A stretch of 64,000 nucleotides of DNA from Streptomyces sp. ML-6 (GTDB lineage: Bacteria > Actinomycetota > Actinomycetes > Streptomycetales > Streptomycetaceae): positions 4,182,501 to 4,246,500 of the forward strand of contig NZ_JAOTIK010000001.1 of the NCBI RefSeq assembly GCF_030116705.1, in the 5' to 3' direction. The position numbers and the translations under genes were made by a program. Positions 54,737 through 62,707 of the stretch are shown piece by piece. The first letter of the stretch is position 1. Each line of letters starts with the position of its first letter. The notes beneath the pieces are model-generated. The model searched no databases. It was not told the origin of the DNA and was given only the letters and a program-made list of their open reading frames with translations.

Positions 54737-56578
54737 ATGTCAGCGACACCGCAGAAGAACCGCGCGTCCCGGCGGGTGCTCGCCGCCGCGGCCGGGCTCG
54801 CCACGGTCGGCGCGCTCGTCGCCGCGATGCCCGCCGGAGCCCAGGACCGCCATGGGCACGGCCACGGCCACGGGCACCACAAGGGCCGTACCGTCGACGT
54901 ACAGCTGCTGTCCTTCAACGACCTGCACGGCAACCTGGAGCCGCCGGCCGGTTCGGCGGGCACGGTCACCGAGACGCAGCCAGACGGCACGACCAAGGCG
55001 ATCCCGGCCGGTGGCGTCGAGTACCTCGCGTCCTCGCTGCGCACCGCGCGCAAGGGGCACCCGTACTCGATCACCGCGGCCGGTGGTGACATGGTGGGCG
55101 CCAGCCCGCTGCTGTCCGGTCTCTTCCACGACGAGCCGACCATCGAGGCGCTCAACAAGATCGACCTCGACGTGACGACCGTGGGCAACCACGAGTTCGA
55201 CGAGGGCGCCACCGAGCTGTCCCGCCTCCAGAACGGCGGCTGCCACCCGGACGAGGGCTGCTACGAGAAGGGCAAGAAGTTCGGCGGCGCCGACTTCCCC
55301 TACCTCGCCGCCAACGTGACGAAGGAGAGGACCGGCAAGCCGATCCTCAAGCCGTACACGGTGTGGAAGAAGAAGGGCGTCAAGATCGGCTTCATCGGGG
55401 TGACCCTGGAGGGCACGCCGAACATCGTCACGGCCAACGGCGTCAAGGGCCTGAAGTTCCACGACGAGATCGAGACGATCAACAAGTACGCCAAGGAACT
55501 GAACCGGCAGGGCGTCAAGTCCATCGTCGCGCTGATCCACGAGGGCGGGGCCCCGGCCTCCACCTCGTACAACTACGACTGCGACAGCTCCGGCCCCGGT
55601 GACGGCATCTCCGGGCCGATCACGGAGATCGCCAAGGGCATCACGCCCAAGGTCGACGCGCTGGTCACGGGCCACACCCACCAGGCGTACGTCTGCACCA
55701 TCCCGGACCCGGCGGGCAACCCGCGCATGGTCACCTCGGCGTCCTCGTTCGGCAAGCTCTACACCGAAACGACGCTCACCTACGACCGCCGCACCAAGGA
55801 CATCGTCCGTACGTCGGTGAAGTCGGCCGGTGCGAAGAACCCGAGGTCGGCGAACCACGTCGTCACCCGGGACCAGCCCAGGGCCAACGACATGACGGCC
55901 CTGATCGCCCGCTGGAACGCCCTCGCGGCGCCCATCGCGAACAAGCCGCAGGGCTACATCGGCGCCGACATCAACGGCCGCGGCTCCACCGCCCTGGAGA
56001 AGCCGCTCGGCGACCTGATCGCGGACGCCCAGCTGGAGGGCCTGGCCCCGGCGGACAAGGGTGGGGCGGTCGTCGCCCTCATGAACCCGGGCGGCATCCG
56101 CGCGGACCTGGTCCACAAGGCGAGCGGCGCCGAGGGCGACGGGGTGGTGACGTACGGGGAGGCCTTCACCGTGCAGCCCTTCACCAACATGATGAACGTC
56201 GTCGACCTGACCGGCGCCCAGCTGATCACCGCGCTCCAGCAGCAGGTCAGCGGCTCCAACGAGGCCAGCCCGAAGATCCTCCAGGTGTCGAAGGGCCTCA
56301 CCTACACCCTGGACATGACGAAGTCCGGCGCGGACCGCGTGGTCACCGACACCATCGAGCTCAACGGTGAGGCGATCGACCCGGCCAAGACCTACCGCGT
56401 CGCCATGAACGAGTTCCTGGCGGGTGGCGGCGACGGCTTCGCGGCGCTCGGCGAGGGCACGAACAAGCTGGTCGGCGCCTCCGACCTGGACATGTTCAAC
56501 GCCTACCTGGCGGCCCACTCCACGGCCGAGACCCCGCTGGCCCCGCCGGCGGCGGACCGGATCACGGTCATCCAGTGA
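54737..56578 (+). CDS. Secreted bifunctional 5'-nucleotidase / UDP-sugar hydrolase-like phosphoesterase
   Basis: A 613-residue exported enzyme. The Sec signal (RVLAAAAGLATVGALVAAM...AGA) is followed by a His-rich stretch HGHGHGHGHHKG. Metallophosphatase motifs: SFNDLHGNLE, GGDMVGASPL, GNHEFDEG and TGHTHQAY. The C-terminal 5'-nucleotidase domain has GDLIADAQLEG, NPGGIRADL and FLAGGGDGFAALGEG. It frees phosphate from extracellular nucleotides, fitting its place near the phosphate genes. ATG follows AAGGGG. A perfect terminator ends the gene. Confidence 0.94.
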   Translation: MSATPQKNRASRRVLAAAAGLATVGALVAAMPAGAQDRHGHGHGHGHHKGRTVDVQLLSFNDLHGNLEPPAGSAGTVTETQPDGTTKAIPAGGVEYLASSLRTARKGHPYSITAAGGDMVGASPLLSGLFHDEPTIEALNKIDLDVTTVGNHEFDEGATELSRLQNGGCHPDEGCYEKGKKFGGADFPYLAANVTKERTGKPILKPYTVWKKKGVKIGFIGVTLEGTPNIVTANGVKGLKFHDEIETINKYAKELNRQGVKSIVALIHEGGAPASTSYNYDCDSSGPGDGISGPITEIAKGITPKVDALVTGHTHQAYVCTIPDPAGNPRMVTSASSFGKLYTETTLTYDRRTKDIVRTSVKSAGAKNPRSANHVVTRDQPRANDMTALIARWNALAAPIANKPQGYIGADINGRGSTALEKPLGDLIADAQLEGLAPADKGGAVVALMNPGGIRADLVHKASGAEGDGVVTYGEAFTVQPFTNMMNVVDLTGAQLITALQQQVSGSNEASPKILQVSKGLTYTLDMTKSGADRVVTDTIELNGEAIDPAKTYRVAMNEFLAGGGDGFAALGEGTNKLVGASDLDMFNAYLAAHSTAETPLAPPAADRITVIQ

Positions 56579-56614
56579 TGCGGTGATCCCAGTGACTCCC
56601 GTACGCGGGTGAGG

Positions 56615-56646
56615 AAGAGCGGTGGGTCGGCGGACCCACCGCTCTT
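56615..56646 (+). terminator. Terminator of the 5'-nucleotidase gene
   Basis: A perfect 14-bp stem AAGAGCGGTGGGTC / GACCCACCGCTCTT with GGCG loop lies 37 nt after the stop codon. Confidence 0.9.
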
Positions 56647-56696
56647 CTGCGTTTCCGGGTGCTTGTACGGGCCCCCTCCCGCGTCCCGACCGACCA

Positions 56697-56756
56697 GGCC
56701 CGGCCGACTCAGGGCGCCGCCCCGCCCCGGCCCGGCCGACTCAGGGCGCCGCCCCG
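56697..56756. repeat. 28-bp direct duplication spanning a stop codon
   Basis: GGCCCGGCCGACTCAGGGCG plus CGCCCCG occurs at 56697 and 56729. The second copy contains the stop codon and last residues of the RsbW-like gene (minus strand); the first lies just beyond, so it encodes an unused second copy of the C-terminus. Confidence 0.75.
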
Positions 56757-57208
56757 GGCCGGGCGAGCGTGAACCAGACCGCCTTCCGGTACGGGAAGCA
56801 GCCGCCCAGCACGGTCATCCCCCAGGCGAACGCCAGCCGTTCCACGAGCAACAGACCCCGCCCGCCCTCCTGTTCACCACGCACCTCGCGGAAGGCCGGG
56901 GGCTCGGGCAGGGCCCAGTGGTCGTCGTCCGCGACGGACACGGTGACCTGCTTGCGCTGGACGGTCACCCGGACCCGGATCAGGGGCGTACGCGTATGGC
57001 GGTGGGCGTTGGTGACGACTTCCGTGACGCACAGGCGCGCATCGTCGACCAGGCCGCAGTGTCTGCTGAGGGGCAGCAGGGACGAGAGGAAGTCCCGCGA
57101 GAGCTTCGCGGCGCCGGACGTGTTCGGCAGGACGAGCCGGTAGATCTCGCCGCCCTGCGGGTCCGGCGGTGCGGAGTGGGCGGGGGCGTGGCCATGGCCG
57201 TGGGACAT
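56741..57208 (-). CDS. RsbW-like ATP-binding protein (HATPase_c_2), module 2
   Basis: A 155-residue serine-kinase-like ATPase: LCVTEVVTNAHRHTRTPLIRV (N-box), VADDDHWALPEPPAF and EQEGGRGLLLVERLAFAWGM (G2 box). The start has a short His-rich MSHGHGHAPAH segment. It is divergent from a WhiJ-like regulator, as in module 1 at 27-29 kb, but the two ATPases are not close copies. Probably an anti-sigma or anti-anti-sigma regulator. Confidence 0.88.
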   Translation of the reverse strand: MSHGHGHAPAHSAPPDPQGGEIYRLVLPNTSGAAKLSRDFLSSLLPLSRHCGLVDDARLCVTEVVTNAHRHTRTPLIRVRVTVQRKQVTVSVADDDHWALPEPPAFREVRGEQEGGRGLLLVERLAFAWGMTVLGGCFPYRKAVWFTLARPGAAP

Positions 57209-57452
57209 GTCGTTCTCCCAACGCGGTGCGGTGTGAACGGGTGTGCGTCACTCGTCGTCCGTGGCGATGGCCGTGTACGGGCATGACTCAACGCACCTGT
57301 GCACAGCTGCACTTCGGGTTCACCGGCGTGCGACGCGAGGTGAGGCGACCATAGCCGATGCACCTCACGCGTTGGACGCATCTGTGTAATGTCATGAACG
57401 ATGTGCGTCTCGGTGGGTAACGGTCCACACTGACCCGGGAGAGGAGAAGTTG
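57209..57452. promoter_or_regulatory. Divergent promoter region of WhiJ-like module 2
   Basis: An AT-richer patch at 57350-57415 contains GATGCACC...GGACGCATC (57356-57381) and GACGCATC...GATGTGCGTC (57374-57410), overlapping imperfect inverted repeats. They are plausible operators for the XRE protein but differ from the GGTTAATGCATTAACC site of module 1. Confidence 0.4.
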
Positions 57453-58304
57453 ATGCCATCAAGGAAGGCGCCCACGGCGCGGCAACGCCGGCTCGGCACC
57501 GAGATGCGCAAGATGCGGGAGCGCACAGGGCTTTCGCTCACCGAGGCGGCGGCCATGCTCGGCACGGACCGCACCACGGTGAGCAACATCGAGTCCGGGC
57601 GGTTCGGTGTCAGTACGGAGCGGGTTCGTACCTGGGCCGAACACTACGGCTGCTCCGACAAGGCTTACATCGATGCGCTCGCAGAGATGGCGCGGGAACG
57701 CATAAACGGCTGGTGGGAGGACTACCGGGGCGAATTCACCAGCGACCCACTGGACCTGGCCGAGCTGGAGCATCATGCCGTCGGTATCCGGTCGATCGAG
57801 ATCATGCACATTCCCGGGCTGCTCCAGACCGAGGACTATGCGCGGGCCGTGTTCGCGGAGGCCGTCCCACCGCCGAGCCCGACGCGTCAACGGCGCCTGC
57901 TTTCCCATCGGCTGAAGCGCCGGGACGTACTCGATCGGGTGGACCAGCCCCGCTGCGTGTTCCTGGTCCACGAGGCTGCGCTGCGGATGACCTACGGCGG
58001 CTCCGCCATCGCGCGCAGCCAACTCGACTATCTGCTGCTCCAGTCGGAGCGGGACAACGTCATCGTCCGCGCGATCCCCTTCGCGGCGGGCGGTTTCCCG
58101 CACGCCAACAGTTCGGCACAATACCTCTACGGTCCTGTGCCTCAACTCGACACAGTGCAGACGGATACCTCGACCGGATCGAAGTTCCTGGACGCTGAAA
58201 CAAGCCTTGAGAACTGGCGGGTCGCTCTGAATCGTACCGAAGAGCGTTCTCTCGATCCGGAGAAGACGCGGGACTTCATTCGTACCATCGCACTACAAGT
58301 ATGA
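57453..58304 (+). CDS. XRE-family regulator with DUF5753 (WhiJ-like), module 2
   Basis: A 283-residue regulator: helix-turn-helix MRKMRERTGLSLTEAAAML with recognition helix DRTTVSNIESG, then DUF5753 with NGWWEDYRGEF, MHIPGLLQTEDYARAVF, VHEAALRMTYGG, VIVRAIPFAAGGF and QLDTVQTD. ATG 57453 has GAGGAGA upstream. A DUF397 gene follows after 4 bp and an RsbW-like ATPase lies divergently, the same layout as module 1. Confidence 0.93.
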   Translation: MPSRKAPTARQRRLGTEMRKMRERTGLSLTEAAAMLGTDRTTVSNIESGRFGVSTERVRTWAEHYGCSDKAYIDALAEMARERINGWWEDYRGEFTSDPLDLAELEHHAVGIRSIEIMHIPGLLQTEDYARAVFAEAVPPPSPTRQRRLLSHRLKRRDVLDRVDQPRCVFLVHEAALRMTYGGSAIARSQLDYLLLQSERDNVIVRAIPFAAGGFPHANSSAQYLYGPVPQLDTVQTDTSTGSKFLDAETSLENWRVALNRTEERSLDPEKTRDFIRTIALQV

Positions 58305-58308
58305 AGGC

Positions 58309-58512
58309 GTGAGAACAATCGAAATCCAGTGGCGAAAGTCGTCGAAGTCGTCGAATGCCGAGGGCAACAACTGCCTTGAGCTGGCCGAGCACGGCGGCGA
58401 GATCCTGATGCGCGAGAGTGACAACCCCGACGTGATCATCCGCACGACCCGCGCGAAGCTCCGCGCCTTCCTGGGCGGTGCGAAGGAGGGCGAGTTCGAC
58501 GATCTGGCTTGA
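58309..58512 (+). CDS. DUF397 domain protein, module 2
   Basis: A 67-residue DUF397 protein: IQWRKSSKSSNAEGNNCLEL, ILMRESDNPDVII and TRAKLRAFLGGAKEGEFDDL. GTG start 4 bp after the XRE stop, so co-translated. Small partner of the WhiJ-like regulator. Confidence 0.92.
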   Translation: MRTIEIQWRKSSKSSNAEGNNCLELAEHGGEILMRESDNPDVIIRTTRAKLRAFLGGAKEGEFDDLA

Positions 58513-58531
58513 TCTCTAGCGCTCTCGCTAC

Positions 58532-58567
58532 CAGGCGGTTCCCATCGGCGCAGATGGGAGCCGCCTG
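58532..58567 (+). terminator. Terminator of WhiJ-like module 2
   Basis: A 15-bp stem CAGGCGGTTCCCATC / GATGGGAGCCGCCTG (one G-T pair) with a 6-nt loop, followed by TTG, lies 20 nt after the DUF397 stop. Confidence 0.85.
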
Positions 58568-58716
58568 TTGCGTATGAGGGTGGCTTGGATTGGGTGGCCG
58601 AGTTTCATGTTCCGGGTGTAATGGCCTCACCCGTTAGACGTCAAACACTTGAAACGCTCTCGCGTAAAACGCTAGCTTCGTGATGCGTCTCCGGCCGAAC
58701 CGGCCCTTGGCGGGCT

Positions 58717-59256
58717 GTGCCCGCGATGCGCAACCCCGTTCAGCTCTGCGCCAGTTGGGCGGGGTTTCGAAGGATCGCCCCGCGCTCGCGGCTCGTCACG
58801 CCGGTTGCGGACGCGGGGCGGTTCCGATGGGGCGTCAGGAGACATCCCGTGCTCGACCGGCAATCCTTACCGTCCGCGACACGCGTGTTCTGGTGCGAGC
58901 GGGTCACCTACCGGACGATGGAGGCGGACGAGAGCGCCGAGGTGTCCCGGCATGCGGCACTCGATCCCGCCGAGGCGATCCGTTTCATCCGGCTGAATGT
59001 GCGGGCCCTGACCGCCGGGCTGTCCCCGCTCGAACGCCACCGCGCGCTGAGCTGGGTCGACGGTGGCGGCTGCGTCGGCGCCATCGGGGCCCTCCACCGG
59101 GGTGAGCCCTGCGGCTTCTCGTTGAGCTGTGGCGACGCCTGGATCGAGTGGACCGTACGCCCGGGCTTCGACTTTCTGGCTTTGTTCACGTCTTCCGACA
59201 GCGATTGTTCAGCTCGTTGGAAGGAGGTCTTTCGTGAGGGAAGTCGTTGTTCATGA
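58717..59256 (+). CDS. Conserved Streptomyces protein, perhaps truncated at the N-terminus
   Basis: A frame of up to 179 residues. From about residue 60 it shows a coherent pattern VTYRTMEADESAEVSRHAAL, EAIRFIRLNVRALTAGLSP, ALSWVDGGGCVGAIGALHRG and EPCGFSLSCGDAWIEWTVRP, which I recall from a small Streptomyces-only family. The first 40 residues look unlike it, and the last 25 (Ser/Asp-rich) may come from a shifted frame. Function unknown. ATG 58717 is the longest option. Confidence 0.5.
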   Translation: MPAMRNPVQLCASWAGFRRIAPRSRLVTPVADAGRFRWGVRRHPVLDRQSLPSATRVFWCERVTYRTMEADESAEVSRHAALDPAEAIRFIRLNVRALTAGLSPLERHRALSWVDGGGCVGAIGALHRGEPCGFSLSCGDAWIEWTVRPGFDFLALFTSSDSDCSARWKEVFREGSRCS

Positions 59257-59323
59257 GAACGGCAGCACCCTGTGGAGGCGGCCGCGGACGGTCCTCGGGA
59301 TCGAACATCGCTGGCTCGTCTGA
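59234..59323 (+). CDS. Putative 29-residue small protein
   Basis: GTG at 59234 follows a perfect AAGGAGG with a 6-nt spacer, the best ribosome binding site in this area. The frame encodes MREVVVHENGSTLWRRPRTV plus nine residues and ends inside the left arm of a strong terminator. It overlaps the preceding frame by 23 nt. It may be a real small protein or the out-of-frame end of a broken longer gene. Confidence 0.4.
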   Translation: MREVVVHENGSTLWRRPRTVLGIEHRWLV

Positions 59324-59372
59324 CACGACCAACCGCCATCGCGGGCTTCCCCGGATGGCGGTTGGTCGTGTC
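59322..59372. terminator. Bidirectional terminator
   Basis: A perfect 19-bp stem (GACACGACCAACCGCCATC and complement) with 13-nt loop lies between a plus-strand frame and the end of the MerR gene. Confidence 0.88.
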
Positions 59373-60131
59373 TCAGTTCAGCCGGGTGGCCGCGTACGCC
59401 TCGATGGCGTCGCGCTGGTATGTCGCCAGGCCGGGAACGACGGCCTCGTATGCCGCCCGCCACGTCTCGTTGTCGACGACGGAGCGTCCGATGGCCCGGT
59501 AGTCCTCGGCAGAGACGGCACGCAGTTCGGTCAGTGCTCGGTACTGGGCATCGATCTCGGCCTGGACCGGGTCGGCGTCGGCCGGGTGGCCCGCCGCCAT
59601 AAGTTCGGCCAGCCGGATCATCTGCGCGGTGCGCTCGCGGTGCGCGGCGTCCGCGTCGGACTGGCTCATCGTGTCGGCACGTCGCCCGATCTCTTCGGCG
59701 AGTTCGGGGAAGGCGCGCATGTTCTCCTCGTAGTGGGAGGGCTGAACGCCCTCGAAGAGGTTCTCCGGGCGGTTGATGGTCATGGGGTTGCCGTCCTTCC
59801 TGGACTGCTCCAGTTCGGCGATCGTGCGGGAAACGGTGCCGGCCAGTGTGTCGAGCCGGTCCCGTTCAGCGAGGAGGCGCTGGTGGTGGCCCCGCAGGGC
59901 ATCCACCTCGTCGACCTGTTCTGACAGGATCCGGCCGATCTCCGGCACCCCGACACCCAGCGCCCGCAGCACGAGAATCTGTTGCAGCCGCATGAGCTGG
60001 TACTCCTCGTAGTAGCGGCGCCCGTTGGCCCCGATTCGAGCCGGCGGCAGCAGACCCGTCTCGCCGTAATGACGCAGAGTCCGGGCTGTGACGCCCGACA
60101 TCCGGGCGACCTCCTCGATCGGCCAGTCCAT
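59373..60131 (-). CDS. MerR-family regulator with TipAS-like domain (TipAL-like)
   Basis: A 252-residue regulator. The MerR helix-turn-helix IEEVARMSGVTARTLRHYGE and wing (GLLPPARIGANGRRYYEEYQ) precede a long coiled coil (residues 75-110). A TipAS-like C-terminal domain follows (LFEGVQPSHYEENMRAFPEL; SVVDNETWRAAYEAVVPGLA; YAATRLN). TipAL, of nearly the same length, binds thiopeptide antibiotics and activates its own promoter. ATG 60131 with GGAG upstream. The promoter shows the 19-bp spacer typical of MerR-activated genes. Confidence 0.9.
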   Translation of the reverse strand: MDWPIEEVARMSGVTARTLRHYGETGLLPPARIGANGRRYYEEYQLMRLQQILVLRALGVGVPEIGRILSEQVDEVDALRGHHQRLLAERDRLDTLAGTVSRTIAELEQSRKDGNPMTINRPENLFEGVQPSHYEENMRAFPELAEEIGRRADTMSQSDADAAHRERTAQMIRLAELMAAGHPADADPVQAEIDAQYRALTELRAVSAEDYRAIGRSVVDNETWRAAYEAVVPGLATYQRDAIEAYAATRLN

Positions 60132-60183
60132 CACGACTCCCTGCACGTGTGTCGCCGGGCCGGTTTCTCCGGCCCTGGTCACG

Positions 60184-60214
60184 ACGGTAGAAGCTGCCGC
60201 AACGGCAACTTCAA
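60184..60214 (-). promoter_or_regulatory. MerR-type promoter with 19-bp spacer and inverted repeat
   Basis: Minus strand: -35 TTGAAG (60209-60214), 19-bp spacer, -10 TACCGT (60184-60189). Inside is the inverted repeat GAAGTTGCCG-TTG-CGGCAGCTTC (one mismatch). The over-long 19-bp spacer with a centred dyad is the hallmark of promoters twisted open by MerR activators. About 50 nt upstream of the MerR start. Confidence 0.72.
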
Positions 60215-60669
60215 CCCCGCGAGCCAAGATCCTCGCAATCGAACAGACACGGTCCACACTGCCCGACGGACCAGTCTCCGCCCGCTGCCAGAACTCGTGA
60301 ACATATGGGCCCTGCTCAGGGTCCAGGTGCCTCCCGAAGCCCTGTAGAAACGCTGTCGTCTCTCGTGAGCAGAGCCAGACTTTCCTGCACTTGCCGAGGA
60401 TCTGCCGTCGGAGTAGCCGTGGTGGCGAATCGGCGGTCGGAAGCGTGGCGACTGCGAACGTCCCGTGAGGCATAGCAGGTCGATCGGGTCGCGTGCGGGG
60501 TGAAGGTGCAGGAGTGGCACTTGTAGGGGCCTGCTGTCGGTCATAGTTGGCCGATTGGCGGTTTGCTGATTGCACCAGCGACGTCAGGGTTGATAGAGAT
60601 GACCATGCGAACGGTTGTTCGCCATGCGTGGGGCCGGGATCGCGGGGACGAGAGGCAGGGGGGCTTGCC
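60215..60669. other. Intergenic region without recognised gene
   Basis: About 450 bp between the MerR promoter and the toxin-locus remnant. Codon usage in all frames is poor. No hairpin or operator noticed. Confidence 0.4.
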
Positions 60670-61083
60670 GTGGTGGGGTGGGACATCAGGCCGCAGGGGG
60701 TTCAGGGCTGGCTGAAGGTGGTCGGCGGGCATGCGGGTGATCTGTAGAAGGCCCTGACGGCGATGCTGGAGGCGGCGCGGGCGGCGGGGACGGCGGTGCC
60801 GGGCGCGCAGGCGTCCACCCCTGTGCAGGGTCCGGTCGCCCCGGGGCGGGCGCCGTTGTCGCGGGCGGCGATGGGGCCGGTGGCCGCGGCGCTGGGCGAG
60901 TTCCTGCAAGGGCGTGACCGGGACTTCCGGTCGATGGCCGAGCGCACGGAGGCGTCGGTGCTGGGGGCGGCGGAGGCGACGGGGGCGTACTGCCGGGGGG
61001 ATCTGGAGGCGGCCGAGCACGCGCAGGACGCGGCACGGGCGGTGCGGCTGGACCTGCTCAGGCGTGGCGGGGAGGGGCGGTGA
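60670..61083 (+). pseudogene. DUF6507-like gene interrupted by an amber codon
   Basis: One frame runs from GTG 60670 (AGGGGGG upstream) through GWDIRPQGVQGWLKVVGGHA to a TAG at 60745-60747. It then continues in the same frame as KALTAMLEAARAAGTAVPGA and GPVAAALGEFLQGRDRDFRS to TGA 61083. As I recall, intact relatives read GDLEKA at this point, so a single G-to-T change of GAG would explain the stop. Intact proteins of this kind, about 135 residues, precede WXG100-like toxin trunks in Streptomyces. The 3' end overlaps the next gene (GTGA). Confidence 0.72.
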
Positions 61084-61419
61084 GCGGGCCGGGACCGGTC
61101 GACCCGGTCGGCATACCCGTCTTCACCGGTGACCTGGCGCTGCTGGACACCCAGGTGACGGCCCTGTCCGGGCACGGGGCGAGGATCGCGGAGGCGGCCG
61201 GGGACGTGCACCGCAGCTTCGGCGGGCTGAGCGCCTTCTACAGGGCGCCGGAGGCGGAGCGGCTGTTCGCGACGACCGGCCCGGTCGCTCAGTGAGGACC
61301 TGGGCGTGATCGCCGGGGCGCTGAGCACGTACTCGGACGATGCGTTTCCACTGGTGGAGCGGCTGAAGGAGCTGAAGCGGGACGCGGTGGCCTTCCGGGT
61401 GAAGGTGGACGGCGACTGA
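61080..61419 (+). pseudogene. Polymorphic-toxin N-terminal trunk, frameshifted and truncated
   Basis: GTG 61080 opens PVDPVGIPVFTGDLALLDTQ, VTALSGHGARIAEAAGDVHR and SFGGLSAFYRAPEAERLFAT, then stops at 61293-61295. The next part of the trunk continues in another frame as EDLGVIAGALSTYSDDAFPL, VERLKELKRDAVAFRVKVDG and ends at TGA 61419. Full relatives go on for hundreds of residues to a toxin domain. So there is a frameshift near 61280-61300 and loss of the C-terminus. Confidence 0.72.
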
Positions 61420-61459
61420 ATTAGATCAGCTTCGAGGCGCTGAAGGATGAAAAAAAATC

Positions 61460-61906
61460 ATGCAGAGTGCGGAAGATGCAGAGGTTTCGGAATGGGCGGA
61501 GGGGGCTCATCGCAACGCCGTTTCTCTGGCAGCCATGTTCGGCTTGACGTCCGAGCGATACTCGAAAGATCCACTAGTGCTTCTGCCTGGGATTCAGAAC
61601 TACGTGGATCGGTTGCCTCTGGATGAGTTCGAGCAATCGGACTGGATCACCCTTCATACGGATCTGACGTCGTACCTCGGCGATTTCCTGGTGCTGCAAC
61701 ACGGGGCGGCATGGAGGAAACTCGCCGATCAGAGTTCACCGATCGGATATCGCTACGTCATCGAGGCCGAAGGGCTGGATGGGTGCGCGTACAGCGTGGA
61801 GCCCTACGATGTGGTAATGGAAGAATTCGAGAATCTTCCCATTGAGATCGGGCGCATGATCGCAAATGCGGAAGCGGTGCTGCACGTTACGCCCAATGTT
61901 GGTTGA
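61460..61906 (+). CDS. Putative immunity protein, DUF3806-like
   Basis: A 148-residue acidic cytosolic protein with clearly lower GC than its surroundings. The segment LHTDLTSYLGDFLVLQHGAA, WRKLADQSSPIGYRYVIEA resembles DUF3806-type immunity proteins; MIANAEAVLHVTPNVG ends it. ATG 61460. Position right after the broken toxin trunk supports an immunity role. The assignment to DUF3806 is by eye and tentative. Confidence 0.6.
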   Translation: MQSAEDAEVSEWAEGAHRNAVSLAAMFGLTSERYSKDPLVLLPGIQNYVDRLPLDEFEQSDWITLHTDLTSYLGDFLVLQHGAAWRKLADQSSPIGYRYVIEAEGLDGCAYSVEPYDVVMEEFENLPIEIGRMIANAEAVLHVTPNVG

Positions 61907-62407
61907 CAACCTTCCATGATCTTCCCGCCAGAGGTGGCAGCAGCGGTGTATGTGGGGCGGGTGGCAATGAACTCAGTGGATCCGCTGTCGATGTTTTCGA
62001 TAACTTCAGCGGCTGGGAAAAGTCACACGACCTCTTGGGCCCCCTTGGACGCGGTGGCGATACAGAGTCGCAGATCCGTGATCAACTACGTCACCCCGAC
62101 GTCAAGTCCGACGACCTTGAACGGGCCTTGAACAACCTGGCCAATCACCAAGCTGGACGTGAAATTGCCGAAATCACCGCATCCGGAAAGTTCTGTGGCC
62201 TCGAACGTTGGCCCATTGACCGGTACTGCGATGGACGGTGTGACAGGTGGCATGCACCGGGTCGGCGCGTTCGCGACACATTTTGACAACGCAGACCGGC
62301 GGACTTCGAGGGTGGAACCATCGTGCCCGTATGTCGACTGCTGCCCGACGGGCAGTACCGCCTGCACGCCGTGTTCGCCAACCCGGCCCCCGGTCGGCAT
62401 CCGTAGA
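61903..62407 (+). pseudogene. Toxin C-terminal domain fragments
   Basis: The frame from TTG 61903 (overlapping the previous stop) encodes GNELSGSAVDVFDNFSGWEK then GPLGRGGDTESQIRDQLRHP and LERALNNLANHQAGREIAEI, which looks like part of a polymorphic toxin or its linker, until about 62190. A second fragment in another frame, GGTIVPVCRLLPDGQYRLHA then VFANPAPGRHP with stop at 62405-62407, resembles a toxin C-terminal end. The pieces are not in one frame, so the gene is broken. Confidence 0.5.
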
Positions 62408-62419
62408 GAAAGTTTTTTT

Positions 62420-62707
62420 ATGGAAGCGCGTTTCAAGAATTTCATCAGGGTGAACCTGGGTCTTGAGCGGGGATATGAGGCGAATGGTGATCTGAGGCTC
62501 ACTTTGTTGAGCTTCAGTGATTCTTACGTTGATTTGATTCGTACAGGATTCGAGGAGGTCATTTCGGATGACTCCTTCGGGTCGGCCGAATACGAGCAAC
62601 TGGCTGATATTGAATTTCCCGACCGAGAAACCCTGCAAGCCCATCTTCGCGACATGTGTGATTATTTGTTCAATGATGCACCGGAGCAGCCACTGCCGCC
62701 CGGTTAG
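62420..62707 (+). CDS. Putative small immunity protein (95 residues)
   Basis: An acidic 95-residue protein from ATG 62420: ARFKNFIRVNLGLERGYEAN, LTLLSFSDSYVDLIRTGFEE and DIEFPDRETLQAHLRDMCDY. Low GC (AT-rich third positions), no signal peptide. It follows directly after a toxin-like fragment, as immunity genes do. I suspect the contact-dependent-inhibition immunity class but cannot name a family. Confidence 0.6.
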   Translation: MEARFKNFIRVNLGLERGYEANGDLRLTLLSFSDSYVDLIRTGFEEVISDDSFGSAEYEQLADIEFPDRETLQAHLRDMCDYLFNDAPEQPLPPG

